Shown: piece by piece, positions 10,863-21,739 of the stretch
Layout of the letters: the number at the start of each line of letters is the position of its first letter
Numbering within the stretch: the stretch's first letter is position 1
DNA from: Gnetum montanum
Lineage: Eukaryota > Streptophyta > Gnetopsida > Gnetales > Gnetaceae
Direction of reading: 5' to 3'
Assembly: GCA_015680685.1 (NCBI GenBank)
Contig: MNCI01024072.1
Coordinates: 327,912-391,911 of the forward strand
DNA: 64,000 bases
Translations under genes and position numbers: made by a program
Notes under the pieces: model-generated
What the model saw: the letters and a program-made list of their open reading frames with translations, nothing else
What the model was told of the DNA's origin: nothing
Databases searched by the model: none

Positions 10863-13800
10863 GTAATAAACATAAGCCAACTAATAAACTTGGGGTCAAA
10901 TACTTATAACTCATACACATGGAATCCAAAACAAATCCAACAAAACCCATAATAAACTTAACACATGTACTAAACATCTATATACCATAAATATGATTAA
11001 GCATCACCAACCATAATAAACAACTCATATGCATAAATGATAAATACAATACATAAAGCATAAACACATACTATTGCTCCTATCCCCAATCCTCCATCTT
11101 TATTAGTCTATATATATAACTAACAAATCTCACAAGATTAGTATGTATCGTCATGTCATATAATGATAATGCAACATCATAATCATATCAAAATACCATA
11201 AAGCATAATAAAACATCATAAACATGTAATATCATATGCTATCTAATCACATCCATGCCTACACACCTAATACCATACACGTAAAACCAAGCATAATACT
11301 ATATCAAGGGATTGCGACAATGATTTTTCCTTATAATACTATTTAAATAAAATTAAATTTTCATTTAAAAAGAGGTCAAGATTTTTGTAATGCCTTGTAC
11401 CTAATACTTTGACCAAGCTATTTAGTAGGGTAACAAAAAATAAACCACACTAAACAAAAAATCAATGAATTTTTTATATAAAAAATATAAAATACTTTGG
11501 AGACAATTATGAAAATCCTTCAACCCAATACAAGAAAGAATTGAATCAAAAAGATTCAAAGAAGTAAAATTTAAAAATAATATATTAAAAGAAGAATTGA
11601 TTTATAACTCTAAATTAGTGTACGAAAAGTTATCTTAGTAATAAGACTCTTAATTTGGAAACTCAAAGTTCTAGGTTTGACTCGAATGGGTAACATTGTG
11701 TTATAAGGTTATACTAAAGTTTCCTATTAGTTGTCTATCCAAAGGATACATATAGTCATCTCATTATAATTTTGACAACCTAAATTAATGTATGAGCCAT
11801 GTAAGACATGTGTCTCATGTGTGAAAGTATAGATGCAATGTGCCATCTTGCTTGTGATACTTCACAATGTCTTTTTAATAGTGAAGGTTTTGGATTAAGC
11901 ACACCATTCCTAAAATTTATCCTTATGATTAGACTTAAATTAGACTTTTTTCTTAGTATATGTTTGAAGGAGAGGGAGGTAAGAGTAGTAGATCAAAATC
12001 AAATTTTTTTTTATTATATGCACTTATTATACATATAGCCAACATTATGCATTCATATTTTGAGTTAATTTAATTAAATGTGAGAATTAAAAATAATTTA
12101 AAAATTTCATGTATTTTTTTAAAGATACTAAGAAGATGATGGTGAGATTAATTGAAATTAACTAGGATGATAAATTTGTACTTTTATCAGTTTAATAACT
12201 AGTTAACAAAGTAATTGATGATTCGCCATCCATCAAGATTAACGAGGATATCTTTGGATTAACTAACTTGAATGTACATTCTCATGAAAGAAAGATTAGC
12301 AATCAAGCATGAACATTGGAAATAAATACAATCAAGCCTAAGCATTGGAAATAAGCATAAAAAGAAATACATTGATACAAATTATGAATTCATCATTCTC
12401 TTATCCTAATCCCAACAAAATGGGGTTCTATATATGAGTTATTTTGCATAATTCATCTCTATGAAGAGCTAGATACTTGATGTGGGAACCCTTGTCCCCT
12501 TCTCATAGTATTTAGGTGAAGATGTTACAAGTCATTTCTAGAGGATGCCCCAATAAGTCCACATCCATTTCCATAGCAATCAAAAAAGTGATTGTTGCAA
12601 ATCACATCAAGAAAATGCCATAGCATATGTAAAATTTGAAAAAAAAAAAACTCATCCATGAGATTTAGCATGGTTTTACAACTAGTTGTCAACCAAATGT
12701 TAATTCTTCTCATTTCATTATCTAGGGTTAGGATCAATATTGGCAGAGTTACAAATTATGAATTCCTATTGAGAAAAAAATGAGATATAAATATATTCTT
12801 TCTATAAATAAGGTAATTAGTCTTTAATTGGGGATTGGCTTAAAAGTTAAGTATTGGTAATTCATCATAATATTATAGAAATAAATATGCAAGGTAAAAA
12901 AATATGGATTGATCTTTATTGCTTCAAATTGTGTTACAAAATAGTTTGTTGACATTGCTTACTTCCTAGTACTTATAATGAGGATTTCATATTTACATTA
13001 TCTGGAATATGATTAAATGCCTTATAAATAAGGATAGATATTATATTTAAATATAAATTAAATAATATTATTGGGATGTTGGAACTAGAATTACATGACT
13101 AAACATACTTCCAAGTGTTTTGGAAATTTTTGCTTTCTCAAAAATAGATGCTTGTGTATTTGTGAATTTCAAAAGAAGTTTATAAATGATCTTAAATAGT
13201 CTAAGAATAAATCAAATCAAATAAGAACTTAGAGGAATTATAACAAGTGTTATGAATGCTTAGGAATATGATGGGAAGAAAATGTTAGAAGATGAATAAA
13301 AACTAGAATTATAAAGATAGACAAAGAAAATGAGAAATAACACTAATGAAATTATGAATGAAAATGTAATTCTTTGATTTAAATCTAAGAAACATTAACA
13401 TCAGTATTTAATCAATGATGGGTACATTACAATTTATAATAGGAAGAGGGAGTTAATCTCCAATTAATGTTGAAAAGCTCTCCAAAAGAGGGAGAGTTGA
13501 ATGCTTCTAGAACAAGTGGGAAGTGAATTCAACCTTTTCTACCTTATCACTATGACAAATTTGCAATTTCAGTCGTACTTTGAAGAAATGTAGAAGTTAA
13601 TCTAATAAAGAAAGACATTAGATTGTTCAAAATGTTCTTAGTTTACTAGTAAAAAAAGCCCAATGAAAAATCATCATCCCTTAAATGATCTTCAAATTGA
13701 GTATTTATAGCCTTAACGTACTCAATTGATTTAGACTTCATCAAAGAGGGAGGATCAAATATATAAAGCATCACAAATCATTAGAGTGTGGGACTTAGCC

Positions 13801-14464
13801 ATGCTTCCCTTCTGTGGCATAGCATCTCATCCTGATGTATAGGCAATGTCCCTCATTTCTTTTCCCAATTTTATTCTTTTCTTGATTTTTCAAGTTTATT
13901 TTCTACCTCTCCTCTCTTACTTCTCTCTTCTTCTTTCTAACCCCCTTTCCTATCTCATTCCCTTTCCTCTCATCAACACATTCAGTAGGAATTGAGTGAA
14001 TTATTCTATTCTAATAAGGGTGTATTGAGGGCATGAGTGGGACACAGGGTGTGAATATCATAAATGGCTCATTTCGGTCATCTTGAGTATAGGACTTAGC
14101 AACGACCCTTTCTACGGCATAGCATTGTCATCATTATTGGTATATTGGTGACATCCTAATATTCTTCTCTCTCCCACTTTATTCATCCTACTTTTTCTTT
14201 TGTAGGTACATTCATTTAGTATCTAATTTATTCTTGATGAATCCTCCTTCAAGACCTTAGTAGCATCCATCAAGAGAGGGTAATGTTGCACTCACTTTTT
14301 TTGGTTTACTTCAAATCGAAAGTAATTGTAGTTTTAATGTCATTCCATGAGGATTTAAACACCAAATCCTCCAAATACACCATCACAAAACACATTCCTA
14401 GCTCCTCGGAGTAATCGAAAATCATTTGGATTCATAATTCAACTTATGCACTCAATTTTCTATA
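10863..14464. other. AT-rich DNA without a recognisable gene
   Basis: Long AT-rich stretch with many short frames and no domain that I can name. It contains one tRNA-derived SINE (11626-11745). From 13787 and again from 14084 there is a diverged direct repeat with the shared words GGACTTAGC, GGCATAGCAT and CTCTC-rich tails, about 297 bp apart. Pyrimidine-rich tracts lie at 13850-13980 and 14160-14215. Confidence 0.5.
11626..11745 (+). repeat. tRNA-derived SINE copy 1
   Basis: Matches the window's SINE family: a weak A-box-like start (TTATCTTAGTAATAAG), the core GACTCTTAATTTGGAAACTC, a B-box-like GGTTTGACTCG at about 11674-11684, then GTAACATTGTGTTATAAGGTT. It is the most diverged of the better copies. 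Confidence 0.6.
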
Positions 14465-14696
14465 ATCCCCAAAAAACTCTAGAGTTAAAAATTTTCAAAG
14501 TGTTGGAACTCCTGCATTAAAATTTTTAAGTATCAAAGCTGGAACTCTAGTGTTGAATTTTTTCTAAGTGTTAGAGTTGGCACAAGTCAAAAAAAAATTT
14601 TAAGTGTTGGAGCTAACTTAATTTAAAATTCTTCTAACTATTAGAGCTAGAGCTCTAGTGTTAAAATTTTTCTAAATGTTGAAGGTGATGCAACCT
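14465..14696 (+). repeat. Short tandem repeats of a U3-like region
   Basis: Imperfect tandem copies of a unit of about 50-60 bp built from AACTCTAGTGTT, AAAATTTTTCTAAGTGTTAGAGCT and variants. The same words resume after the minus-strand LTR at 15575-15625, so the array was split by that insertion. It probably belongs to the U3 of an older LTR whose TATA box is at 15817. Confidence 0.6.
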
Positions 14697-15570
14697 TGAT
14701 GAGTTGTGAGGTACCCCTATGCCCAACCATACAAATCACAAGTGTTCATGCATGATCCAGTCAAATTCTGTGGATGGGACTAGTTATGCATCTAAATCAT
14801 TATGCCTTGATCGTAGTTCATTATCTTCCCACTTGGACTAGTGGTAGTCTTATCACATATGGTTTAGTCTAAAGTGAGGCGTAAGATAGTTGATGTTGTT
14901 TGGCCCCAAGCTACCCTTAATGATAATAAAGAACTTAATTGTTTAATCTAATTAACAATGAAAAGTAAAGTCTAAATTAGCCTATGTGCAATGAGTATCT
15001 ATCCATAACTATTCATACACGCCTTGGACTTCGCATAACTACCACTGGGATTACCAAGCATACGTCATTAGGCGTACCAAATGATACACTACTAGATTAC
15101 CAAGTAATTACACTTAAGTGCTCACAATTAGTCATACTCATTCTATTTAATGACAAGAATAATAAAGAGTAATAAATGAAAACATTGACTAAGGAACATA
15201 GTAAACATTTAAGTAATTTAAGGTAATTAAAAGTAATAATAAAGCTAAGTGGGTGTTGCAATGATGGAAGTAATCTTAATCTTTATTGCTAAACATGTAA
15301 TGTGTCCAAGTACGTCACACTTGAATAAGGATGTTGTACAATCACTTAACATCACACTGTGAGCATGCATTGAGAACTAACAAAACTTGAAATAAGAAAT
15401 TTATAAATCTAATCTATGTTCTCTATACTCCAACCATGCACCCAAGTGTGGTATTTATAGGCTCGCATGGAAAGTGCGATATCAAATCCCCAACATAGAG
15501 GTTGCACCCCGATATTGAATACTTGACATCACAGCTCCAATATTAGAGCCCTGCAAAACATGACTTATCA
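14697..15570 (-). repeat. Solo LTR, minus strand, inserted in an older LTR
   Basis: Read on the minus strand it starts TGATAAGTCATG (15570), has TATAAATA at 15459-15452 and an AATAAAGAT-type block near 15290, and ends CTCACAACTCATCA at 14697. Flanking pentamers AACCT and AAGCC agree at three of five positions, so the target duplication is uncertain. The repeat array on its left continues on its right, which shows that it landed inside another LTR's U3. Confidence 0.78.
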
Positions 15571-16330
15571 AAGCCAAAAAATTTTTAAGTGTTAAAGCTA
15601 ACATGACTCAAAATTTTTCTAAGTGTAATTGATGCTAGATGTTAAAGAACTAGTTGATGTTGGACATCAAAAGTTAGAATTAGTGTCAAAAGCAAGAGTG
15701 ATGTTGGATGTCGAAACTAAAAGACTAGACTTACTATTTCCAAACTAGGCCACAAGTTACACTTCACTCCAAGTTTAGTTTTAATAACCCTGAGTCGAAT
15801 TTGGCAAGTCTGGGCCTATAAATACAAGTTGAAAACACAAGTTTTATGTCACATATTTGGAGATTTGGTTTAATCTTTTGAGATTTGAGAACACTAGCCA
15901 AATTTCGAGAGTTCAAAAGCATAAGCACCTCCTACCACTACATCACCCATGTGGTTCTTAGCTACCTTCATGACCTGTCGCACTTTTAGTGTCACTTCTA
16001 GAGATAGAATTTGTAGGCTATCTCATTAGTTTTGAGAGTTAGAATTTTTTTAGTTCTTTTGTTAATAATGGAAACCTTGGCCTAAATAGCCTCTTTTTGG
16101 CCTAGAATTGACTCCAAATCATGCTATAACTTCTTCATCCATCACCCAATCCTTGAGAGTTTCAATTCCACCCTTTGAATCTATATTTCGCTCAAAATGT
16201 GAGCTTCTTTTATTAGTTATATCACATTTACATCGTTTCCCATCATTTGTAGTTTGGCACTCCATAGGAGGTGAACATTTTAACTCATTAATACATCATT
16301 TTATTTGTTGAGAAAGGATTTGTAACCTTC
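15571..16330 (+). repeat. Older LTR-like fragment (family F): U3 repeats, TATA and leader
   Basis: Continues the tandem array, then repeated words such as GATGTTGGACATCAA and GATGTTGGATGTCGAA (15650-15705), then TATAAATA at 15817-15824 and a leader with TTGGAGATTTGG and TTAGCTACCTTCA. The fragment at 24.95-25.45 kb has a similar order (mixed TTGATGTCC words, TATA, TTGGAGATTTG, TAGCTATCTTCACTAC). No clean LTR 3' end was found, so only a partial assignment is possible. Confidence 0.45.
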
Positions 16331-16830
16331 CCCCCATATTGACATAGTTTACTTTTATTATTTTATTCTTACTTACTCATATTCTATACTTCGATTTTTC
16401 CCTATCTCTTACATTGTATTTTATACTTAGTCAAACTTTCAACGTTTTACACTTAGTCATTTTTCAATGTCAAAATTCCATCATTTGAAGAGGAAATTGA
16501 AACCCTTTCTCTCTCATAAAAAGGAAAATAGTTTTAATATGTTCTTTACCTATACATTACACTTCATTTTTATTTTAAGGTTCATAGCTTATTCCAATGG
16601 TTTTTATTTTTCAGTGGTCCACACTTTAGCCATTTTAACATTACAAAACTTTACTTTTTCATCATGCCCTTCCTGGTTTGTGTGTGGTAGGCTAAGTTCT
16701 TATTTGATTGGAGGATTCGTGCCCCTTCATTTAATAATTGTTGATTTATTGAGGTTTATATTAATTTGAATATCATTTATGACTATATATCAAATGTCTT
16801 GATACTTAGTTTGTGGAGGTGTCCTTGTAT

Positions 16831-17390
16831 GAATAAAAAAACATTTCTAGAACAACACTTTCTTAGACACACTAGTTACTATAAGAGATTTATTGAGAAT
16901 TTCTTCAAAATTTCCAAATTATTGATAGAACTAACTAAGAAGGATGCATCATTTGAATGGATCAAGAGATGCAAACATGCATTCGAGCTCACAAAATAGA
17001 AGCTTGTGGAAATACCAATCCTACAAGCACCAAACTAGTCCAAGCCCTTTCATATCATGGAAAATGGTTTTAAATTTTTCTTAGAAGAAACACTCATATC
17101 TAAATGATAAAAAATGCCCAAACATCCACTATGGTGCAAAACCATTACAAGTGAACAACTGAACTACATTACAACAGAAAAGAAACTAATGGTGGTGGTG
17201 TATATGCTTAAATATCCTGTTCTTGTGTTCACTGATCATAGTGCTATCTATTTTTTGATGAATAAACCAACGATAAGTCCCTATCTCATACAGTGGTTAG
17301 TGGTCTTGTAGGAATTTGATCTTATAAGGGTGGACAAGAAATGAATTGAGAAAATAGTTACAAATCATTTGTTTTAGTTGAGATTGGGAT
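16831..17390 (+). pseudogene. Element C reverse transcriptase/RNase H remnant
   Basis: The translation shows HTSYYKRFIENFFKISKLL and KKDASFEWIKRCKHAFELTK, the Ty3/gypsy connection between RT thumb and RNase H. It is followed after stops by TTEKKLMVVVYMLKYPVL, VFTDHSAIYFLMNKP and ISPYLIQWLVVL of the RNase H domain. The equivalent segment of element B (49.18-49.48 kb) is clearly similar. Stop codons and a lost segment between 16999 and 17114 inactivate it. The RT catalytic motif is not present, because the upstream part is deleted. Confidence 0.75.
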
Positions 17391-17504
17391 AACAAGGCTG
17401 ATGAAGAGCCTCTTTCTCACTAATTCCTTGATAAATTACTTTTTGGTATGTGGATTTTCTCTCTTATCTACTCAAATAGAAGACTCTTTTTGAATGGGAT
17501 TGTA

Positions 17505-18175
17505 AGAGGAAGCAACTGTTCTTCTATCAAGTCAAGCATTGCATGGAGATAAAGAGCAACCTATAAAAAATTTACACCAATGGCTTAATACGATGGTATG
17601 TGCTTGATGATGGTCAACCAAAAATTTTCCAAGATGCTCACAAGAGCCCTTCTGGTGGTCACTATGCTGGAATTAGAATAACCTTAAAAATCTTGATGAT
17701 AGGATATTTCTAGCCAACAGTCTTTAGAGATGTAGATTACGTTAGAGAGCCCTTGTGAATGTTACTAATGAGATGTAGGAATAATTGCCAAGCTAGAAGG
17801 ACCTCAATAGTGGATTCAACTACTTGAGTCTTTCTATCTAAGAGGAATTAACTTCACAAGTCTTATCTCTCTAATGTTCAATGGGACATCTTATGTTATT
17901 GTTGTTGTTGATTATTGTACCAATGGATAAGGGTTGCAACTATAACCAACTGTACTTTCACTACTGTAACTCAATTTTTTTTAACCAGAGGTGTTAAATG
18001 ACTTTGGTATGCCTTGTGCACTAATTTCTAATAATAAAATGCATTTCACAAGTGGAACCTTTAGAAAGTTGATACAACTGTTGGGGATGGAGCATAAACT
18101 TATAACACCTTATCATCCCCAAGCCAATACTCAAGCAAAGGTAACAAATAGGAAGATTACATAAATCCTAACTAT
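17505..18175 (+). pseudogene. Element C integrase remnant
   Basis: An H2C2 zinc-finger region is seen as YTNGLIRWYVLDDGQP, IFQDAHKSPSGGHYAGIRI and ILMIGYF (17560-17710). The catalytic core follows as SYVIVVVDYCTNG (about 17890-17930) and DFGMPCALISNNKMHFTSG, then MEHKLITPYHPQANTQ (18000-18130). In the core motif the second catalytic Asp (normally SDNG) reads SNNK, so the enzyme would be dead even without the stops. Confidence 0.72.
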
Positions 18176-19608
18176 AACAATTAGTACATATAGAAAAGAT
18201 TAGAGTACACAATTTAACAATGCCTTATGAGCCTATTGCTACACATGAAAACTTCCTACAAACTAGTCCTCCTATAAGCAAGCATATGCCAAGTTACCTA
18301 AACTTTCAATCCAAACTAAACTATGTCCACTAAACATTGCATGTGGCCTTAACTGGGACATCAACCTAACATTAAAAAAAACAACTAGTAATCTCAACGT
18401 ACTAGATGAAAATAGAAGAGTGGTATTCATGATGAATGAAGTGCATACAACATATAATAAATAACATCATGATTCTAAGATATAAGAGATAAAATTTCAA
18501 CACGAGACAAGGTTCTCGATTTGAATCCCACTCATTTACCTTAATGAACAAAATTTCAAACATTGTCAAAGGAAGCTTACATCATACATTCTACCTTTCC
18601 TTTCATAGCCATGATAATTTACCATCCAACTAGCTTAGACAAGGATATATTGGTCAATATGCAATAGGTAAAACCTTTTAAGGACTTTCAAGTAACTTGG
18701 GTTCCCAAGAATACCTTAATGTAAGGTAAAGCTTACTCCATTTTCTGAATCTTCTCCTTCCAACCCAATCATGGAGGAGATACCCATATTGCCTAACATC
18801 TTGCGAGGGCACATTTTTCACCCTTTTTGTTTTATACCATTCTTTTGATTTTTTATGTTCTTCATACATTTTCCATTTCTTGTAATTTTTCATTTTCTTA
18901 ATATTTTATATCTTTGAGTAATTTACATTTTTAAATTCATATGTTTATTATTGTTGTTACACTATATAAGAATTTTTGTTTCTATGTATAAGATAATCTT
19001 GTTATTAAAACTATGTTTAATGTTAATGATTTATCATATAGACAATAGTACAAGGCAGTGAGTCCACAACATCCATCCCTCCGTTTGTATCAATAAAAGC
19101 TCTGCATCATGGATCCAATATGGTTCTTTCACATTGAAATTAAAATAAATTTATCATTTGGCTACTTAAAGGAAGGAAGAAGAACCAAAAGACAATGGAA
19201 AATGATGTGGCAATAAGGGGATTTGTTAATTTTGTAAGCTTTCTGTATGAATCCCATTACATTGTGCAGGTGTATTATTGCTCATGTTGTAACTTTGAAG
19301 GGAAGAATATTCTCTAATAAGTGTTATCTTCAAAAAGAAGAAGAAGAAGAGACAACACATGCCTAAAGATCTCTTAGGGACAAGCACTAGTTACAAGACT
19401 AAAAAGACATGTTACCCATGCTTGAAGGTACTTCTCTAACCAAAGTTAAGATATCTTCATATAATTCACAAATCATGCAACTACTTTCCTATTGTCTTTT
19501 TTTGATTAAAGGTATTTCTCATAATTATGGTTGTTTCATCATTTTAGGTTTGAGATAACATAATGCAATGCCACTAATGTAGGTATGGCACTTGGATGGA
19601 AAGGTATT
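18176..19608 (+). other. Element C post-pol region
   Basis: Non-coding, AT-rich. Around 18755-18790 the text 'CCTTCCAACCCAATCATGGAGGAGATACC' echoes the post-pol purine motif of element A (8128-8157). 'AGTGAGTCCACAACATCCATC' at 19057-19077 and 'GGATCCAATATGGTTCTTTC' further on echo element A at 8458-8530. An AAGAAGAAGAAGAAGAG microsatellite lies near 19333. The last five bases, GTATT (19604-19608), are the left target duplication of the next LTR. Confidence 0.55.
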
Positions 19609-20467
19609 TGATGGGACACAATATCGCATGGGCTGCGATATCGCATTTGCGATATCACGTCCATTGCGATATTGCATCCCCCGCGATATCACGTCTTCCC
19701 CTGCGATATCGCATACATAATATCGTGGTGTCCCGCCAAGTCTATAAATAAGAGGCAGCTCTCCCTTGTTTCTCATTCTAGGCCTAGACCGTAGCGAAAC
19801 TCTAGTAGTTTGATCCCTCCAGAGATAGAATAATTTCCATGTGCTCGCAATAGTAGCTCCAAAGTGAACGGATCTTCATTCGAGCAAATATTATACCTGA
19901 ACACAAGTTTGTGTATGGCAATAAAGATGAACTTCTTAGATAAACCTTGCAGTGCATGGACTAAGCTAAATAGGCTAAATAGGACTTTATTTATTGTTTA
20001 CCATTTAAATGCTTTATTAGTTATTAAATATCTCTCAACCCTTCTCTCCTAGTTAAGTGCCTCAGTACATCTGCTTCGAGCACGTGCGTTACGCTTGGTG
20101 ATCCCAGCAACGAATAGTGTTTGGTAACAAGGTTGCATTAGTTCAGGGTGTGAACGATAAGTGGGAATGGATACTGATGCTAGGTTAATTAAGGCTTAGT
20201 TAGTTAGTTAGAGTTAGTTAATTAGTCTCTTCACTCTTCACCTTGTCAGCATAGGAGATAAAACGGAAAAGATAGAAAAATCATATACCTCAGACTTACT
20301 TAACCATACAACCGTGACAAATACAAGTAAGTCTGGGAAGATAACGAATAATTAACCTTAAGTGTTCCATGAGGCGTGTAGGCACTTAGTCTGTGGAGTT
20401 TGACCAGATCGCGTGTGTAATGCTCGTATTTGTATGGTTGAGTGTAGGGGTACCTCGCCACTCATCA
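19609..20467 (+). repeat. Solo LTR (family A) with perfect 5-bp target duplication
   Basis: 859 bp from TGATGGGAC to CGCCACTCATCA, flanked on both sides by GTATT (19604-19608 and 20468-20472). The U3 holds at least five GATATCGC-type palindromic words between 19620 and 19730, then TATAAATAAGAGGC at 19743-19756 and AATAAAGATGAAC near 19920. It interrupts the post-pol region of element C. The perfect duplication makes it one of the younger insertions here. Confidence 0.9.
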
Positions 20468-20472
20468 GTATT

Positions 20473-21739
20473 CTAATCATTTTAACCACATTCATATACA
20501 AGAAACTATTACCGAAATGGTAAGGTATCTCACACCTTAGTTCTTGCAATCCATTTTAGTTTCAATTATCCACCTCATTGTTAAATATTATGGTTCATCT
20601 AATGAATTTTGTTCAAGTATAATGTTCGGTTCTAATGGTGATGGTTGTGTGGATGTGGCTTATAAAATAGATTGATATTAAATTTCCAATATATCTATGG
20701 ATACCTTGTAAAATGGTTATACAAGGGCATTTCAGGAATGAACCTGCCTTCGGTAGGATCCAGTTGTATAAATCTTAAAAATATCTAATTTATACTCCAC
20801 CTCTAGATGGCAATCACATTTAGCTACAATCCTAGTGATGAATGCATTCTTCACTTTTTTTCATTTTCTCATGAACTTTCTTGGGAAGTCAAACGCTTTT
20901 TTTAATTATTTGAGCTTTCATATTTTTATGAACCTCAATTGGAACTTCATGATTATTGTTCTTAATCCTAAACCTTTTCAACTCTGATTTGACCCCTAGA
21001 TTGCTTTAAAATTTTCAAATTTGGCTTAGTTTTTAAGTGGAAATTTTTTCCATGTAGTCCCATCAATGCATCCCCATCAACATGGTTAGATACGTCGATG
21101 CATTCCCATTGATACAAGATAAAAAAATTTATAAATAAGCATAATTCTTAACCAATTTTCCATCCTTTGCCTTCAAATGCATAGGTCGTTTTTGTTGTTT
21201 CCACTGTCCAAAGCATTCCAATAGTGATAACTTACTCTTAGAGCATTCAATTCAACTCATTTTTGACTATGAACTCTCAGAGTTGAGCTTTATGTTATGG
21301 GCGAATTGAACATCAATTTTTTAACAAAGTTTAATACCCCACATTAACCAACACATGTAGTTAGAATATAACGAATGCAAGAATGATGATAAAATTTAAT
21401 TAAATAAAAATTAGAATTAAAAAACTTAACTACCTTAGGACTTCAAATCCAAGAAATTTGCAACTATTTTAAGGGTGCTAGAACTATATTTTTCAAACTT
21501 AAGTTAATAATAAATGATTGAATGATACCTACACTTATGCCCATGTAATAATGACTAATCCATGATCACTCATCTGATTGCAAATGGCTCCTAAATGAGG
21601 TTCTCAAGTGGGTGGATCATTATAACCTAGGAAAAAGCTTTAAAGCGGAGGGAAAACAAAATAAGAATAGCATCAATAACAATAAGCTATCGAAGCAACA
21701 CACACCACTTGCTCACTACAAGGGGAGCCAAAGTTGAAA
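20473..21739 (+). other. Element C internal region with a U3-like promoter segment
   Basis: No gene supported. At 21060-21110 it has CCCATCAATGCATCCCCATCAAC and CGTCGATGCATTCCCATTG words, followed by TATAAATAAGC at 21130. That is the same word type and promoter layout as the U3 array at 36.77-36.86 kb. It may be a captured LTR promoter or a relic of another LTR. The rest is AT-rich. Confidence 0.45.

Noticed and set aside
14692-15575. AACCT/AAGCC as a target duplication for the minus-strand solo LTR
   Set aside because: Only three of five positions agree and one difference is a transversion; too weak to claim.
18470-18545. tRNA-like stretch with CTCGATTTGAATCCCAC
   Set aside because: It has a B-box-like word but no A box at the right distance and lacks the SINE body, so I did not call it a SINE or a tRNA.
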